Notes under the pieces: generated by a model | The model's input: the letters and a program-made list of their open reading frames with translations, nothing else | Database searches by the model: none | Told to the model about the DNA's origin: nothing | Origin: Picosynechococcus sp. PCC 7002 | GTDB lineage: Bacteria; Cyanobacteriota; Cyanobacteriia; Cyanobacteriales; MRBY01 | Assembly (NCBI RefSeq): GCF_963860125.1 | Contig: NZ_CAWLFA010000001.1 | Coordinates: 992,001 to 1,056,000 of the forward strand | Direction of reading: 5' to 3' | Length of the DNA stretch: 64,000 nucleotides | Translations under genes and position numbers: made by a program | Part shown: in pieces, positions 1-7,888 of the stretch | How the letters are laid out: every line of letters begins with the position of its first letter | Position numbering within the stretch: the stretch's first letter is position 1

Positions 1-834
1 CAGATTGAGCTGGCTACCGGGAGCACTGAGGCTAATGGCCCGGCGGGAACCCGTATTAATTTCCTGGCGAATCAAACGACTGCCACTGCCCACAGGCAGG
101 GAACTGAGATTAGCAAAATCAATTTTATTAAACGCATCCCCTTGAAACCGGGTGGTGTAGGCGGTAGTGATGCCGTTGTAATGATCCGTCGGAATCGGGA
201 TACCACCAGTGCCTTGGTTTCCGGCTACCACATGGAGGACATCATAAACCCGCGCTGTCCAGTCTAAACATTGGGTCAAAAGGGCATTGCCATCTAAGGC
301 TGGATTCGGCCGGGGATCGCGACTGAGGGATTCTCCAAAACTGAAATTGATCGCCCGCACGTCGCCGCCATTTTGTCGGGCAATGTGTTGGGTCGCGAGA
401 CATTCCTCTGGTTGGGCCGAATCGTCAGTGGAACCGATCGCCGAAGAAAACAGACGGGCTTCCGGGGCGACTCCCAGTTGGCGTTTATCCTGTCCAACCA
501 TAATTCCCGCCACCATGCCCGCGTGGTCATCGACGTGATCATCGGGGGTTGCCTTTTCGTTAAGGAAAAACAGTTGGGAAAGTCCTAGTTGCGGTTGCCA
601 GACGGCCCGTTTATCGAGGCCAAATTTGCCGGGGCGACCAATTTCTACCTGGCCAATAGCAATTTTGCGGCCCAGTAGATCGTAGGGTTCACGGTGGAGG
701 ATGGTAGCTTGGATCCCGTTGTCGCCGATAGAGGTATTAAAGTCCTGGGCGATCGCCCCTTCAAATCCCCCAAAAACCGTCAAACCGAGGGTGAATATCC
801 CAAAAAGTGACCGTTTTTGCCTAAATCTCCCCAT
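1..834 (-). CDS. Secreted subtilisin-like (S8-type) serine protease, N-terminal part; runs off the left edge
   Basis: The reverse strand is open from an ATG at 834, preceded by GGGAG four bases upstream, to base 1, giving 278 residues with no stop. It begins with a basic stretch and a hydrophobic signal peptide ending near AIAQD, so the product is probably exported. Subtilase landmarks follow. IAIGQVEIG lies where the VIDTG Asp motif is expected, DDHAGMVAGI carries the His motif, and VVAGNQGTG resembles the oxyanion Asn motif. The Ser region would be beyond the window. The Asp position reads Glu, which is unusual for S8 enzymes and may mark a subfamily or an inactive member. It is transcribed divergently from pgi across about 120 bases. 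The family call rests on motifs only; the substrate is unknown. Confidence 0.72.
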   Translation of the reverse strand, partial: MGRFRQKRSLFGIFTLGLTVFGGFEGAIAQDFNTSIGDNGIQATILHREPYDLLGRKIAIGQVEIGRPGKFGLDKRAVWQPQLGLSQLFFLNEKATPDDHVDDHAGMVAGIMVGQDKRQLGVAPEARLFSSAIGSTDDSAQPEECLATQHIARQNGGDVRAINFSFGESLSRDPRPNPALDGNALLTQCLDWTARVYDVLHVVAGNQGTGGIPIPTDHYNGITTAYTTRFQGDAFNKIDFANLSSLPVGSGSRLIRQEINTGSRRAISLSAPGSQLNL

Positions 835-953
835 GATCTCCCGCTCTTAACCCAAAACTGAATACTAAACAATGTGAATTGCTACATAAATCGGCGCCAG
901 CCTCTAGTTAAACTTAACGTAAATCATCAAAAAACAGGTTGAGAAGTTTATAT

Positions 954-2540
954 ATGGATACCGCCGCACTCTGGCAACGTTACCAAGCTTGGCTCTACTA
1001 CCATCCGGAACTCGAATTTTACGTCGATATCAGTCGGATGGGCTTTGATGAGGCGTTTGTACAAGGTTTACAACCGAAGTTTGCAAAGGCATTTCAAGAT
1101 TTAAAAGCGATCGAAGCCGGGGCGATCGCCAACCCCGATGAAGGCAGAATGGTGGGTCACTATTGGTTGCGTAACCCTGATCTCGCCCCCAATGCGGAAC
1201 TAAAAGCAGATATTGTTGACACCCTCGAAAAAGTCGAAAAATTTGCCAAGGCAGTTCATGCGGGAGAAATTACGGCTCCCGGTGGTGTGCCGTTTACAGA
1301 TATTCTCTCCATTGGCATTGGCGGGTCTGCCCTCGGCCCCCAATTTGTCGCCGAAGCCCTCGCCGATGTGGATGCGCCGTTAAAGATCCATTTCATCGAT
1401 AACACCGATCCCGACGGCATTGACCGCACCCTCGCCCAGGTCAAAGATCGACTGAATACCACCTTGGCGATCGTCATTTCTAAATCTGGCGGTACCCCCG
1501 AAACCCGGAACAGCATGGTTGAGGTAAAAAATTTCTACAAAGCCCACAAAATTGATTTCTCTTCCCATGCAGTAGCGATTACCGGAATTGGCTCCAAACT
1601 CGAAAATGTGGCGAAATCCGAGCATTGGCTGACCACCTTCCCGATGCATGACTGGGTGGGCGGTCGGACTTCCGAATTGTCAGCCGTGGGTTTAGTTGCC
1701 GCCGCGTTACAAGGGATTAATATTCGGGCAATGCTTGACGGCGCAAAAACTATGGACGATGCCACCCGCATTCCTGAACTAAAACAAAATCCGGCGGCAT
1801 TATTGGCTCTGGCTTGGTATTACTCCGGCAATGGCAGGGGCGAGAAGGATATGGTGATTTTGCCCTATAAAGACCGTTTATTGCTCTTTAGTCGCTATTT
1901 GCAGCAACTGATCATGGAATCCCTCGGCAAAGAAGAGGATCTCGATGGCAATAAGGTCTACCAAGGAATTGCTGTTTACGGGAATAAAGGTTCCACTGAC
2001 CAGCACGCCTATGTGCAACAACTGCGAGAAGGGGTTCCCAATTTCTTCGCGACCTTTATCGAAGTGTTAGGCGATCGCCAAGGCAATTCCATTGATATTG
2101 AAAATGGCGCAACCAGCGGTGATTTTCTGTCTGGCTTTTTGCTCGGCACCCGCGAAGCCCTCTATGACAATGGCAGGGACTCGATCACCATTACCGTTCC
2201 CGATGTCGATGCCCGTACTGTCGGTGCCCTGATTGCCCTCTATGAACGGGCTGTCACGATCTATGCGTCTTTGGTCAATATCAACGCTTACCACCAACCT
2301 GGCGTCGAAGCTGGGAAAAAAGCAGCAGCATCAGTGCTCGATCTTCAGAAAAAAGTGGTGGATGCGGTAACGACGAGTGAGTCTTCTCTGACCCTCGATA
2401 GTCTAGCGATTAAAGTCGGGGCAATTGAACAAATTGAGGTGATTTACAAAATTGTCCGTCATCTGGCTGCCAATGGTCGCGCCTTGAAATTAGAGGGCAA
2501 TCCGGCTCAACCTAGTGCGCTAAAGATTAGTCGTCTCTAA
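954..2540 (+). CDS. pgi: Glucose-6-phosphate isomerase
   Basis: The product interconverts glucose-6-phosphate and fructose-6-phosphate in the cytosol, linking glycogen metabolism, glycolysis and the oxidative pentose phosphate route. The 528-residue protein has the family signatures IGGSALGPQ in the sugar-phosphate binding region, SKSGGTPETRN, GGRTSELSAVG, and DQHAYVQQLREG near the active-site His. The frame also opens at a TTG at 939, but the ATG at 954 (MDTAALWQRYQ) is preferred: it gives the usual cyanobacterial N-terminus and has GAGAAG about nine bases upstream. It appears to be monocistronic, with the next gene convergent. Confidence 0.96.
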   Translation: MDTAALWQRYQAWLYYHPELEFYVDISRMGFDEAFVQGLQPKFAKAFQDLKAIEAGAIANPDEGRMVGHYWLRNPDLAPNAELKADIVDTLEKVEKFAKAVHAGEITAPGGVPFTDILSIGIGGSALGPQFVAEALADVDAPLKIHFIDNTDPDGIDRTLAQVKDRLNTTLAIVISKSGGTPETRNSMVEVKNFYKAHKIDFSSHAVAITGIGSKLENVAKSEHWLTTFPMHDWVGGRTSELSAVGLVAAALQGINIRAMLDGAKTMDDATRIPELKQNPAALLALAWYYSGNGRGEKDMVILPYKDRLLLFSRYLQQLIMESLGKEEDLDGNKVYQGIAVYGNKGSTDQHAYVQQLREGVPNFFATFIEVLGDRQGNSIDIENGATSGDFLSGFLLGTREALYDNGRDSITITVPDVDARTVGALIALYERAVTIYASLVNINAYHQPGVEAGKKAAASVLDLQKKVVDAVTTSESSLTLDSLAIKVGAIEQIEVIYKIVRHLAANGRALKLEGNPAQPSALKISRL

Positions 2541-2563
2541 GTTCAGAATGTCTCACATTCAAG

Positions 2564-3154
2564 CTATGGCTGACCTGTCACGCGCTCCAGGATAAAGAAA
2601 AATGGCTGGGTAGATTGCTTGAAATCCATCACGCCAAAAACCTGATTTTCGTTGATTTTCCTAAAGGAATCGTTGATGGGCAGGCAGTCATAGATCATGG
2701 TGGCGCTGACTTTGCCGCGATATTCCATCATTCGGAGTCTGGCTTGACTTTTTTCGGTTTTAAATAGGCCATTGAGCAACCTTAGAAACGGTTTAAAGGC
2801 CGGGTTTTGGGGCATGGGCAATTTCAAGACCATCTCCATGGTTTTGAGGTTGGGGGCTACTTTAAAAATTTCTCCCTGACGACCAGAAAAAAGTAGGGGA
2901 TGTACGGTTTCCGGGTCGATAAATTCTTTGCCGTACCAGTTACCTAACTCCAGCAGACCATCCATTGGGTGCCCTGTATAAATTCCCCGGCCTCGCCACC
3001 GTCCCCACATAAAGTCCAGATCAACGGTTTCGAGGCGGTCAAAGAGTTCAAGGGCTTCCTGGGTTGTACCTTGGCCTGTTTGCAAAATGCTTGGTAACTC
3101 AGTTGTGGTCGTCATCGGCGATCGCTTTCCATCAATGTTTGGGGTCATTTCCAT
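2564..3154 (-). CDS. GXWXG/DUF4334 domain protein
   Basis: This 196-residue soluble protein carries MWGRWRGRG near residues 48-56, the GxWxG motif that names the N-terminal domain, with a C-terminal half resembling DUF4334 (YRGKVSATMIYDCLPINDSFRKI). Proteins of this kind occur in many bacteria and have no firmly assigned reaction; some are thought to bind small hydrophobic ligands. A second in-frame ATG at 3115 (MTTTTELPS) is an equally good start and would remove 13 residues. It is convergent with pgi, 23 bases from its stop. No signal peptide or membrane segment is seen. Confidence 0.8.
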   Translation of the reverse strand: MEMTPNIDGKRSPMTTTTELPSILQTGQGTTQEALELFDRLETVDLDFMWGRWRGRGIYTGHPMDGLLELGNWYGKEFIDPETVHPLLFSGRQGEIFKVAPNLKTMEMVLKLPMPQNPAFKPFLRLLNGLFKTEKSQARLRMMEYRGKVSATMIYDCLPINDSFRKINENQVFGVMDFKQSTQPFFFILERVTGQP

Positions 3155-3318
3155 AGGCTAACAAGAAATTCAGGCAGTGATAGATCTCGAGAAAAGCGAG
3201 TTTTCTAGATAGGAGGCTGGCGACAATAAAAAATCAAAGCTAGATTAGAGTTCCTATGGCGCTACGTTTTTGATAAATATCAAATATTATTCTTTGATTA
3301 AGTATCGTGGTTTAAATA

Positions 3319-3774
3319 ATGGTGAATGCGAAATCTCAAATATCCATGCAAGTTTTATATGACCAGGATTTTAATCTTTGGCTTGCGGAAACAGTGCGTT
3401 TTCTCAAGGAAGGAAAATTATTGGAGGTTGACTATGGAAATTTGATTGAGGAACTAGAAACCATGGGCCAGAGCGAAAAAAATGCTCTCAAAAGCAATCT
3501 AAAAATACTCCTGATGCATCTTCTCAAATATCAGTTTCAGCCCGAAAAAAGAACCAATAGTTGGCGTTATACAATTACGGAACACCGCCAAAGAATTTTA
3601 GACAGTTTAGAAATCAGTCCGAGTTTAAAAGGATTTTTTGAACAAGAATTTGAACGTTGTTATCAAAATGCCCGCCGTTTAGCTGCTGATGAAACAGGAA
3701 TTTCTATTGGCAATTTTCCCAAGATCTCACCCTTTACAATCTCAGAAAGTCTTGACTTAGATTATTTGCCCTGA
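3319..3774 (+). CDS. DUF29 family protein
   Basis: A 151-residue protein with the complete DUF29 pattern: LYDQDFNLWLAETV at the N-terminus, YGNLIEELETMG, LLMHLLKYQFQPE, and the family tail ending in LDLDYLP. DUF29 proteins are small helical proteins found mostly in cyanobacteria, often in multiple copies and near mobile or toxin-antitoxin-like genes. Their function is not established. The gene is AT-richer than pgi and is followed closely by a Uma2 gene. A degraded second DUF29 copy lies about 0.7 kb downstream, so this locus has probably duplicated. Confidence 0.88.
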   Translation: MVNAKSQISMQVLYDQDFNLWLAETVRFLKEGKLLEVDYGNLIEELETMGQSEKNALKSNLKILLMHLLKYQFQPEKRTNSWRYTITEHRQRILDSLEISPSLKGFFEQEFERCYQNARRLAADETGISIGNFPKISPFTISESLDLDYLP

Positions 3775-3867
3775 TTTTTGAGTTGCTATATTCTCAGCGC
3801 TGAGCAGTGGGCGATCGCTCCAGAAGACATCGACTACACTAAAAATATCAATACTCCCAGGAAAACC

Positions 3868-4431
3868 ATGGTTGCCAATGCAGTTCGCTGGACAGTACAG
3901 GATCTTGAAGCCATGCCCGACGATGGCGGCTGGAAACGCTATGAAATTATTGATGGAGAATTAATCGTGACCCGCGCGCCCCATATTTTTCATCAAAGTG
4001 CTGCCAGTCGGCTCCATGTTGCCCTAGGTAATTGGTCAGACCAATCAGGTCTTGGTCGTGTTTTTGAGGCTCCAGGGGTGGTGTTCTCTCCGAATGATGG
4101 CGTGATTCCAGATGTGGTGTGGGTGAGCAATGCCCGTCTCGAAACGGGTGTGGATGAGTCGGGGCATTTTACCGTTGCGCCGGAACTGATGATCGAAATT
4201 CTCTCGGCGGGCAAACTAAATGAGCAGCGAGATAAAGAGGCAAAGCGTAAATTATATTCGCTCTATGGGGTGCAGGAATATTGGGTGGTGGATTGGCGAC
4301 TGAAAACGATTGAAGTCTATCGGCGCAATCAGGCGCAGTTGGAGTTGGTCTGTACTTTACTGGGTGATGATGCTCTCACTTCACCTTTATTACCCGATTT
4401 TGCGATCGCCATTGATCAAGTTTTTCGTTAA
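3868..4431 (+). CDS. Uma2 family (DUF820) PD-(D/E)XK nuclease-like protein
   Basis: The 187-residue product has the Uma2 layout: YEIIDGELIV at the start of the domain, IPDVVWV with the metal-binding Asp, ELMIEILS with the acidic residue, and a KEAKRKLYSLYGVQEYWVVD segment with the Lys. Uma2 proteins are very abundant in cyanobacteria and are restriction-endonuclease-fold proteins of unknown role. The frame opens earlier at a TTG (3778), but ATG 3868 (MVANAVRW) is the natural family start. It sits between a DUF29 gene and a DUF29 remnant in an accessory patch. Confidence 0.9.
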   Translation: MVANAVRWTVQDLEAMPDDGGWKRYEIIDGELIVTRAPHIFHQSAASRLHVALGNWSDQSGLGRVFEAPGVVFSPNDGVIPDVVWVSNARLETGVDESGHFTVAPELMIEILSAGKLNEQRDKEAKRKLYSLYGVQEYWVVDWRLKTIEVYRRNQAQLELVCTLLGDDALTSPLLPDFAIAIDQVFR

Positions 4432-4442
4432 TCTCAACTATA

Positions 4443-4514
4443 TCCATTGAAATTAGTGACAAAGAATTTAAACACTGTCATCAAAATATGCAGCATTTAG
4501 CTGAGGTTTTATAA
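4443..4514 (+). pseudogene. DUF29 C-terminal remnant
   Basis: Translation of this stretch gives SIEISDKEFKHCHQNMQHL followed by AEVL and a stop. It aligns with the C-terminal third of the neighbouring DUF29 protein (SLEIS...QEFERCYQNARRLAADE), allowing an internal gap. At DNA level, TGTYATCAAAAT and ATTTAGCT-like words are shared. No start codon or upstream DUF29 sequence remains. The lost family tail (LDYLP) appears instead at the end of the next ORF, about 0.6 kb on, as if that ORF had been inserted into, or fused with, a second DUF29 copy. Confidence 0.6.
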
Positions 4515-4518
4515 AATC

Positions 4519-5091
4519 ATGATTGAAAGTCTTTTTGTTGGGGTGAATCTTTTTGATAAAATTCTCGACCAAATCCAAGAGCAAGATCAAAGAAGACACG
4601 AGCAAAAGTTAAAAGAGCTTTCCATCATTAGTGATTCTAATCTTCGGAGCCAACTCGCGATGGAGTTACTCATGGATAAAATTCTTTCTCCTATTGAAGA
4701 GTCACAGTTTCAAATCCAAGAGGCTGCAAAGTATGCTCAATATATGGCAGAAGTGCTTGGATATTATTATGTTGATCATGGCTTAAATGAAGAACAAGCG
4801 AATCAATTAAGTTTTCAATTTCGGCTAATGGCGATACAACTTACTGAAGCGAATTCTTTAGCTGATTTGAAACTAATTTATAAGGCCATAACTCTATTTT
4901 TAAATGAAATTTCTCACTTTAAACACAAAGAAAGAAAATATTCAATTGAGTATGGAATCCGTCAAGAGATTTTAAATAAACTCAATACCTGCATTACTAA
5001 TTATAATAATTTTCAAAGACGAACCTTAGCATCTATGGATAGTGATTCTCCTAATGTGACGGAAGGTTTTAGGCTTGATTATTTACCTTGA
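4519..5091 (+). CDS. Hypothetical protein, 190 residues, helical, DUF29-like tail
   Basis: I do not recognise the family. The protein is predicted to be mostly alpha-helical, rich in Glu, Gln, Lys and Leu. It has a charged N-terminal helix (DQIQEQDQRRHEQKLKEL) and no signal peptide or membrane segment. The last residues, SPNVTEGFRLDYLP, match the terminal motif of DUF29 proteins (SPFTISESLDLDYLP in the gene at 3319). The body shows no DUF29 similarity that I can see. It is AT-rich and starts five bases after the stop of the DUF29 remnant. It is convergent with the M42 peptidase gene, 11 bases away. It could be an expressed accessory gene or a product of rearrangement. Confidence 0.6.
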   Translation: MIESLFVGVNLFDKILDQIQEQDQRRHEQKLKELSIISDSNLRSQLAMELLMDKILSPIEESQFQIQEAAKYAQYMAEVLGYYYVDHGLNEEQANQLSFQFRLMAIQLTEANSLADLKLIYKAITLFLNEISHFKHKERKYSIEYGIRQEILNKLNTCITNYNNFQRRTLASMDSDSPNVTEGFRLDYLP

Positions 5092-5102
5092 TTTGTCAGC
5101 TA

Positions 5103-6155
5103 TTAAATTTTGGGGTGTTGACAATAGGCGAACAAAATATCAATGCAGTGGGCGATCGCCCCAAGGTGAGCAATTTCATAACCGTGGGTATTTTCTGTGG
5201 GGAAGCTGAGACAAGCACCCCGGCACACATGGCCAAATTTCATCGCGATCGAGGCATCACTACCAAACCCCTGGATAATCGCCTGTTGGAGGGGACGGTT
5301 AATTTCAGCAGCGGCGGTTAGAATTTCTTGGTTTAAGCCCTCGTCATAGATCCCATAACCGTCCTGAGAGAGTAATACCGGTCGATCCCCAGCGGCGATC
5401 GCATATTCCCGCGCCAGGGGACAAATTTCTAGAGCAACTAGGGCATCCAGTTGGGTATTTTGACTGAAGTAGAGGGCTCCCAATGCTCCCACTTCTTCCT
5501 TGGCAGAGGCCACCAGATAAACATCTTGGGGCGGATTTTTGAGGTGTTTAGCCAGTTCAATCAGAATGACGAGGGAAGCTTTGTTGTCCAGGGTGTAGCT
5601 GGCGATGTAATTTTTCAGGCGGAACGGTTTTTTGCGATGTTTGCCGACTACGACCCGGCTGCCAGGACGCACCCCAGCGGCAAGTAATTCAGTGCTATGG
5701 CATTTTGTTTCCAGCCAAGCCTGGTGCCATTGGACGGGTTTTTCCGTTTGCAAAAGTTTTTGGGGGGATTCGTGGGAAACGTGGCGCGATCCAAAACTAA
5801 GAATCCCAGGAATGGTTGCGTGATCCCCGAGGATATCCATTACCCCTTCGCCATAGATCCAAGGATAAGCTCCACCCAAAGCCCGAATTTCTACGCGACC
5901 GGTGCGTTCGTCCACCTGTTTGACGATCGCCCCAATTTCATCCTTGTGGGCAGTGATGGCGATCGCCCCAGCATCCGGGTTTTGACCCAAAATTTTCACG
6001 ATGATGTTACCGGCCCGGTCTTGCCAGTGGTTCACTCCGAGCTTGGCGAACAGAGCAAGGAGATAGTGATCGATTTCCGTTTCCTGACCGCTGGGGGAAT
6101 GGTGCATCACCAGGGTAGAAATTTGCTCAAACAAACGCTCAAAGTCGTGGCTCAT
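5103..6155 (-). CDS. M42 family metallo-aminopeptidase
   Basis: This 350-residue protein belongs to the M42 family of dinuclear metal aminopeptidases, the glutamyl aminopeptidase/FrvX/CelM type, which form tetrahedral cytoplasmic particles that trim peptides. Visible motifs in order are TAHKDEIGAIV (metal His and Asp), LDNKASLVILIELA (bridging Asp), SAKEEVGALGA (catalytic Glu pair), ALEICPLA, and SDASIAMKFGHV and ENTHGYE near the C-terminus with the last metal ligands. Length is typical. The specific substrate cannot be read from sequence. It is followed by the convergent 190-residue ORF. Confidence 0.88.
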   Translation of the reverse strand: MSHDFERLFEQISTLVMHHSPSGQETEIDHYLLALFAKLGVNHWQDRAGNIIVKILGQNPDAGAIAITAHKDEIGAIVKQVDERTGRVEIRALGGAYPWIYGEGVMDILGDHATIPGILSFGSRHVSHESPQKLLQTEKPVQWHQAWLETKCHSTELLAAGVRPGSRVVVGKHRKKPFRLKNYIASYTLDNKASLVILIELAKHLKNPPQDVYLVASAKEEVGALGALYFSQNTQLDALVALEICPLAREYAIAAGDRPVLLSQDGYGIYDEGLNQEILTAAAEINRPLQQAIIQGFGSDASIAMKFGHVCRGACLSFPTENTHGYEIAHLGAIAHCIDILFAYCQHPKI

Positions 6156-6257
6156 GGTCGGGAAATGGGGGGAAGAATAAACAAAATCACCCCGAATATT
6201 TTCGCAACTTAATCTGAAGAAAAACAGAAGTGCGGGGAGGGGCGATCGCCAATGTCA

Positions 6258-6291
6258 AGTCCCCCTTCCGAAGGGGGATTTAGGGGGATGT
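6258..6291. repeat. Short palindromic repeat element downstream of the peroxidase gene
   Basis: The sequence CCCCCTTCCGAAGGGGG (6261-6277) is an eight-base-pair inverted repeat with a one-base centre, followed by ATTTAGGGGGATG. This layout of a hairpin followed by a GGGGGATTTAGGGGGAT-type tail is a common dispersed element in bacterial genomes. It lies just past the stop of the glutathione peroxidase gene and could act as a transcript end. Related but different units occur at 47944-48047. Confidence 0.6.
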
Positions 6292-6292
6292 A

Positions 6293-6757
6293 TTAACCCA
6301 AAGCTTTTTCAATGGCCGCTTTCAGGTTTGCGTCATCAGGGGCCGTCTGGGGCTCAAAGCGTTCGATGACTTCACCGTCACGGCCGACGAGGAATTTGCC
6401 GAAGTTCCAGGCGATGTCGGGGCCATTTCCCACGAGAAACTGGTACAGAGGGCTGCGGTTGGCGCCGTTGACATCCTGTTTTTCGAGGAGCGTAAAATCT
6501 ACGTCATATTTGGTCTTGGTGAAATCTTTGATTTCGTCAGGGGTGCCGGGTTCCTGGGCGCCGAACTGATTACAAGGAACGCCGACAATCACCAAACCGC
6601 GATCGCCATATTCTTGATCGAGGGCAACCAGGCCACTGTACTGGGGCGTCAGGCCGCATTTGCTCGCTACATTCACGAATAAAACGACTTTATTTTCGAG
6701 GGTTTCCGGGCTGAGGGGCGCGCCGTCTAGGGTTTTTAACGCTGTGGGTAAAGCCAT
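6293..6757 (-). CDS. Glutathione peroxidase-like thiol peroxidase
   Basis: The 154-residue protein reduces lipid and other hydroperoxides. Cyanobacterial members usually take electrons from NADPH or thioredoxin rather than glutathione. The peroxidatic residue is Cys34 in NVASKCGLTPQ, a cysteine form rather than selenocysteine. Other active-site positions are Gln64 in PCNQFGAQEPG and Trp117-Asn118 in AWNFGKFLV. It has no signal peptide, so it is cytosolic. It is divergently oriented to the dehydratase gene at 6899, with about 140 bases between start codons. A short palindromic repeat follows the stop. Confidence 0.92.
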   Translation of the reverse strand: MALPTALKTLDGAPLSPETLENKVVLFVNVASKCGLTPQYSGLVALDQEYGDRGLVIVGVPCNQFGAQEPGTPDEIKDFTKTKYDVDFTLLEKQDVNGANRSPLYQFLVGNGPDIAWNFGKFLVGRDGEVIERFEPQTAPDDANLKAAIEKALG

Positions 6758-6898
6758 GGTGATGATTACGAATTATTACGACAGTTTCCATTATCGGGGA
6801 TCGACGGGGAGCAGGGGTAGGCTCGGTCAAAATTTTTCGGGACAGGCCCCCACATACTAAACTAAGGGGCAACTTTCCATCGCGCATCCCGCCCACCC

Positions 6899-7888
6899 AT
6901 GACGAAAAAGGTCTTTATCACTGGCGCTAGTGGCTGCATTGGCCATTACCTTGCTGAAACGTTTATTTACCACACCGATTACGAGCTTTATCTGTTGGTG
7001 CGATCGCCCCAGAAATTGCGCTTCAACACCGAGGCCCGGGGCGGCATTCATGTGGTTCAGGGGGATTTATTAGATATCGAACAGCAGGCAGATCTCCTAA
7101 AAACGATCAACGTGGCGATCTTGGCGGCCACAGCCTGGGGTGGTGCCCAAGAATCCTTTGAGACCAACGTGGTAAAAACAGCCCAGCTTATTGATCTGCT
7201 CGATCCAGAAATTTGTGAACAGGTGATTTATTTTTCCACGGCGAGTATTCTGGGGCGCAACAATGAAGTGCTCACGGAGGCCCGGGACTTTGGCACCGAC
7301 TACATCCGCACGAAATACGAGTGTTACCAAAAACTGGGCACCTTAAAATTAGCACCGAAAATTTCCGTGGTTTTCCCCACCCTGGTGGCGGGGGGCGGTG
7401 AAAATAAACCCTTTTCCCACCTGTCTGGGGGCCTGCGGGATCACATTAAATGGCTATCCATCGCCAAGTTCCTCAGTGCGGACGGCAGTTTCCACTTTAT
7501 CCATGGGGAAGATATTGCGCGGGTGGTGCGCCATCTGGCAGAAAATCCGCCGACCATTCGCTTTGATCTACCCCCCGGAGAATTAGACCCCGATCGCCAG
7601 TTTGTGTTGGGCAATGAACCGTTAACCGCCGACGCGGCGATCGCCGAATTGTGTGAGCACATGGGCCAAAAAATTTACTTTAAAATTCCCCTGTCCCTGT
7701 GGTTGGCGAATTTCATTATCAAAGTTTTTCGGATTCAGTTGGCGGCCTGGGATCGCTTTTGCATCGACTACCGCCATTTCACCTATCGCAAAACCTACAA
7801 TCCCCGCAGCTTTGGCTTAGAATCTGCCTGTCCAAAACTCAGTGATGTCCTCACTAGCTCCGGGATTATCCCACGTCGTCGCCCTTAA
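6899..7888 (+). CDS. NAD(P)-dependent epimerase/dehydratase, extended SDR family
   Basis: The 329-residue protein starts with the Rossmann motif FITGASGCIGHYLAE (GxxGxxG). It also has the catalytic YxxxK as YIRTK and a Ser-containing FSTASILGR strand ahead of it, the arrangement of extended short-chain dehydrogenases acting on nucleotide sugars or related substrates. The substrate is not apparent. Its stop codon overlaps by four bases the stop of the convergent gene at 7885. No membrane segment is seen. Confidence 0.85.
   Translation: MTKKVFITGASGCIGHYLAETFIYHTDYELYLLVRSPQKLRFNTEARGGIHVVQGDLLDIEQQADLLKTINVAILAATAWGGAQESFETNVVKTAQLIDLLDPEICEQVIYFSTASILGRNNEVLTEARDFGTDYIRTKYECYQKLGTLKLAPKISVVFPTLVAGGGENKPFSHLSGGLRDHIKWLSIAKFLSADGSFHFIHGEDIARVVRHLAENPPTIRFDLPPGELDPDRQFVLGNEPLTADAAIAELCEHMGQKIYFKIPLSLWLANFIIKVFRIQLAAWDRFCIDYRHFTYRKTYNPRSFGLESACPKLSDVLTSSGIIPRRRP

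Noticed and set aside
2541..2575. Small inverted repeat GAATG...CATTC after pgi
   Set aside because: Five base pairs without a T-tract; not credible as a terminator.
5088..5321. 77-residue plus-strand ORF
   Set aside because: Lies antisense to the end of the M42 peptidase gene, whose frame is clearly the coding one.
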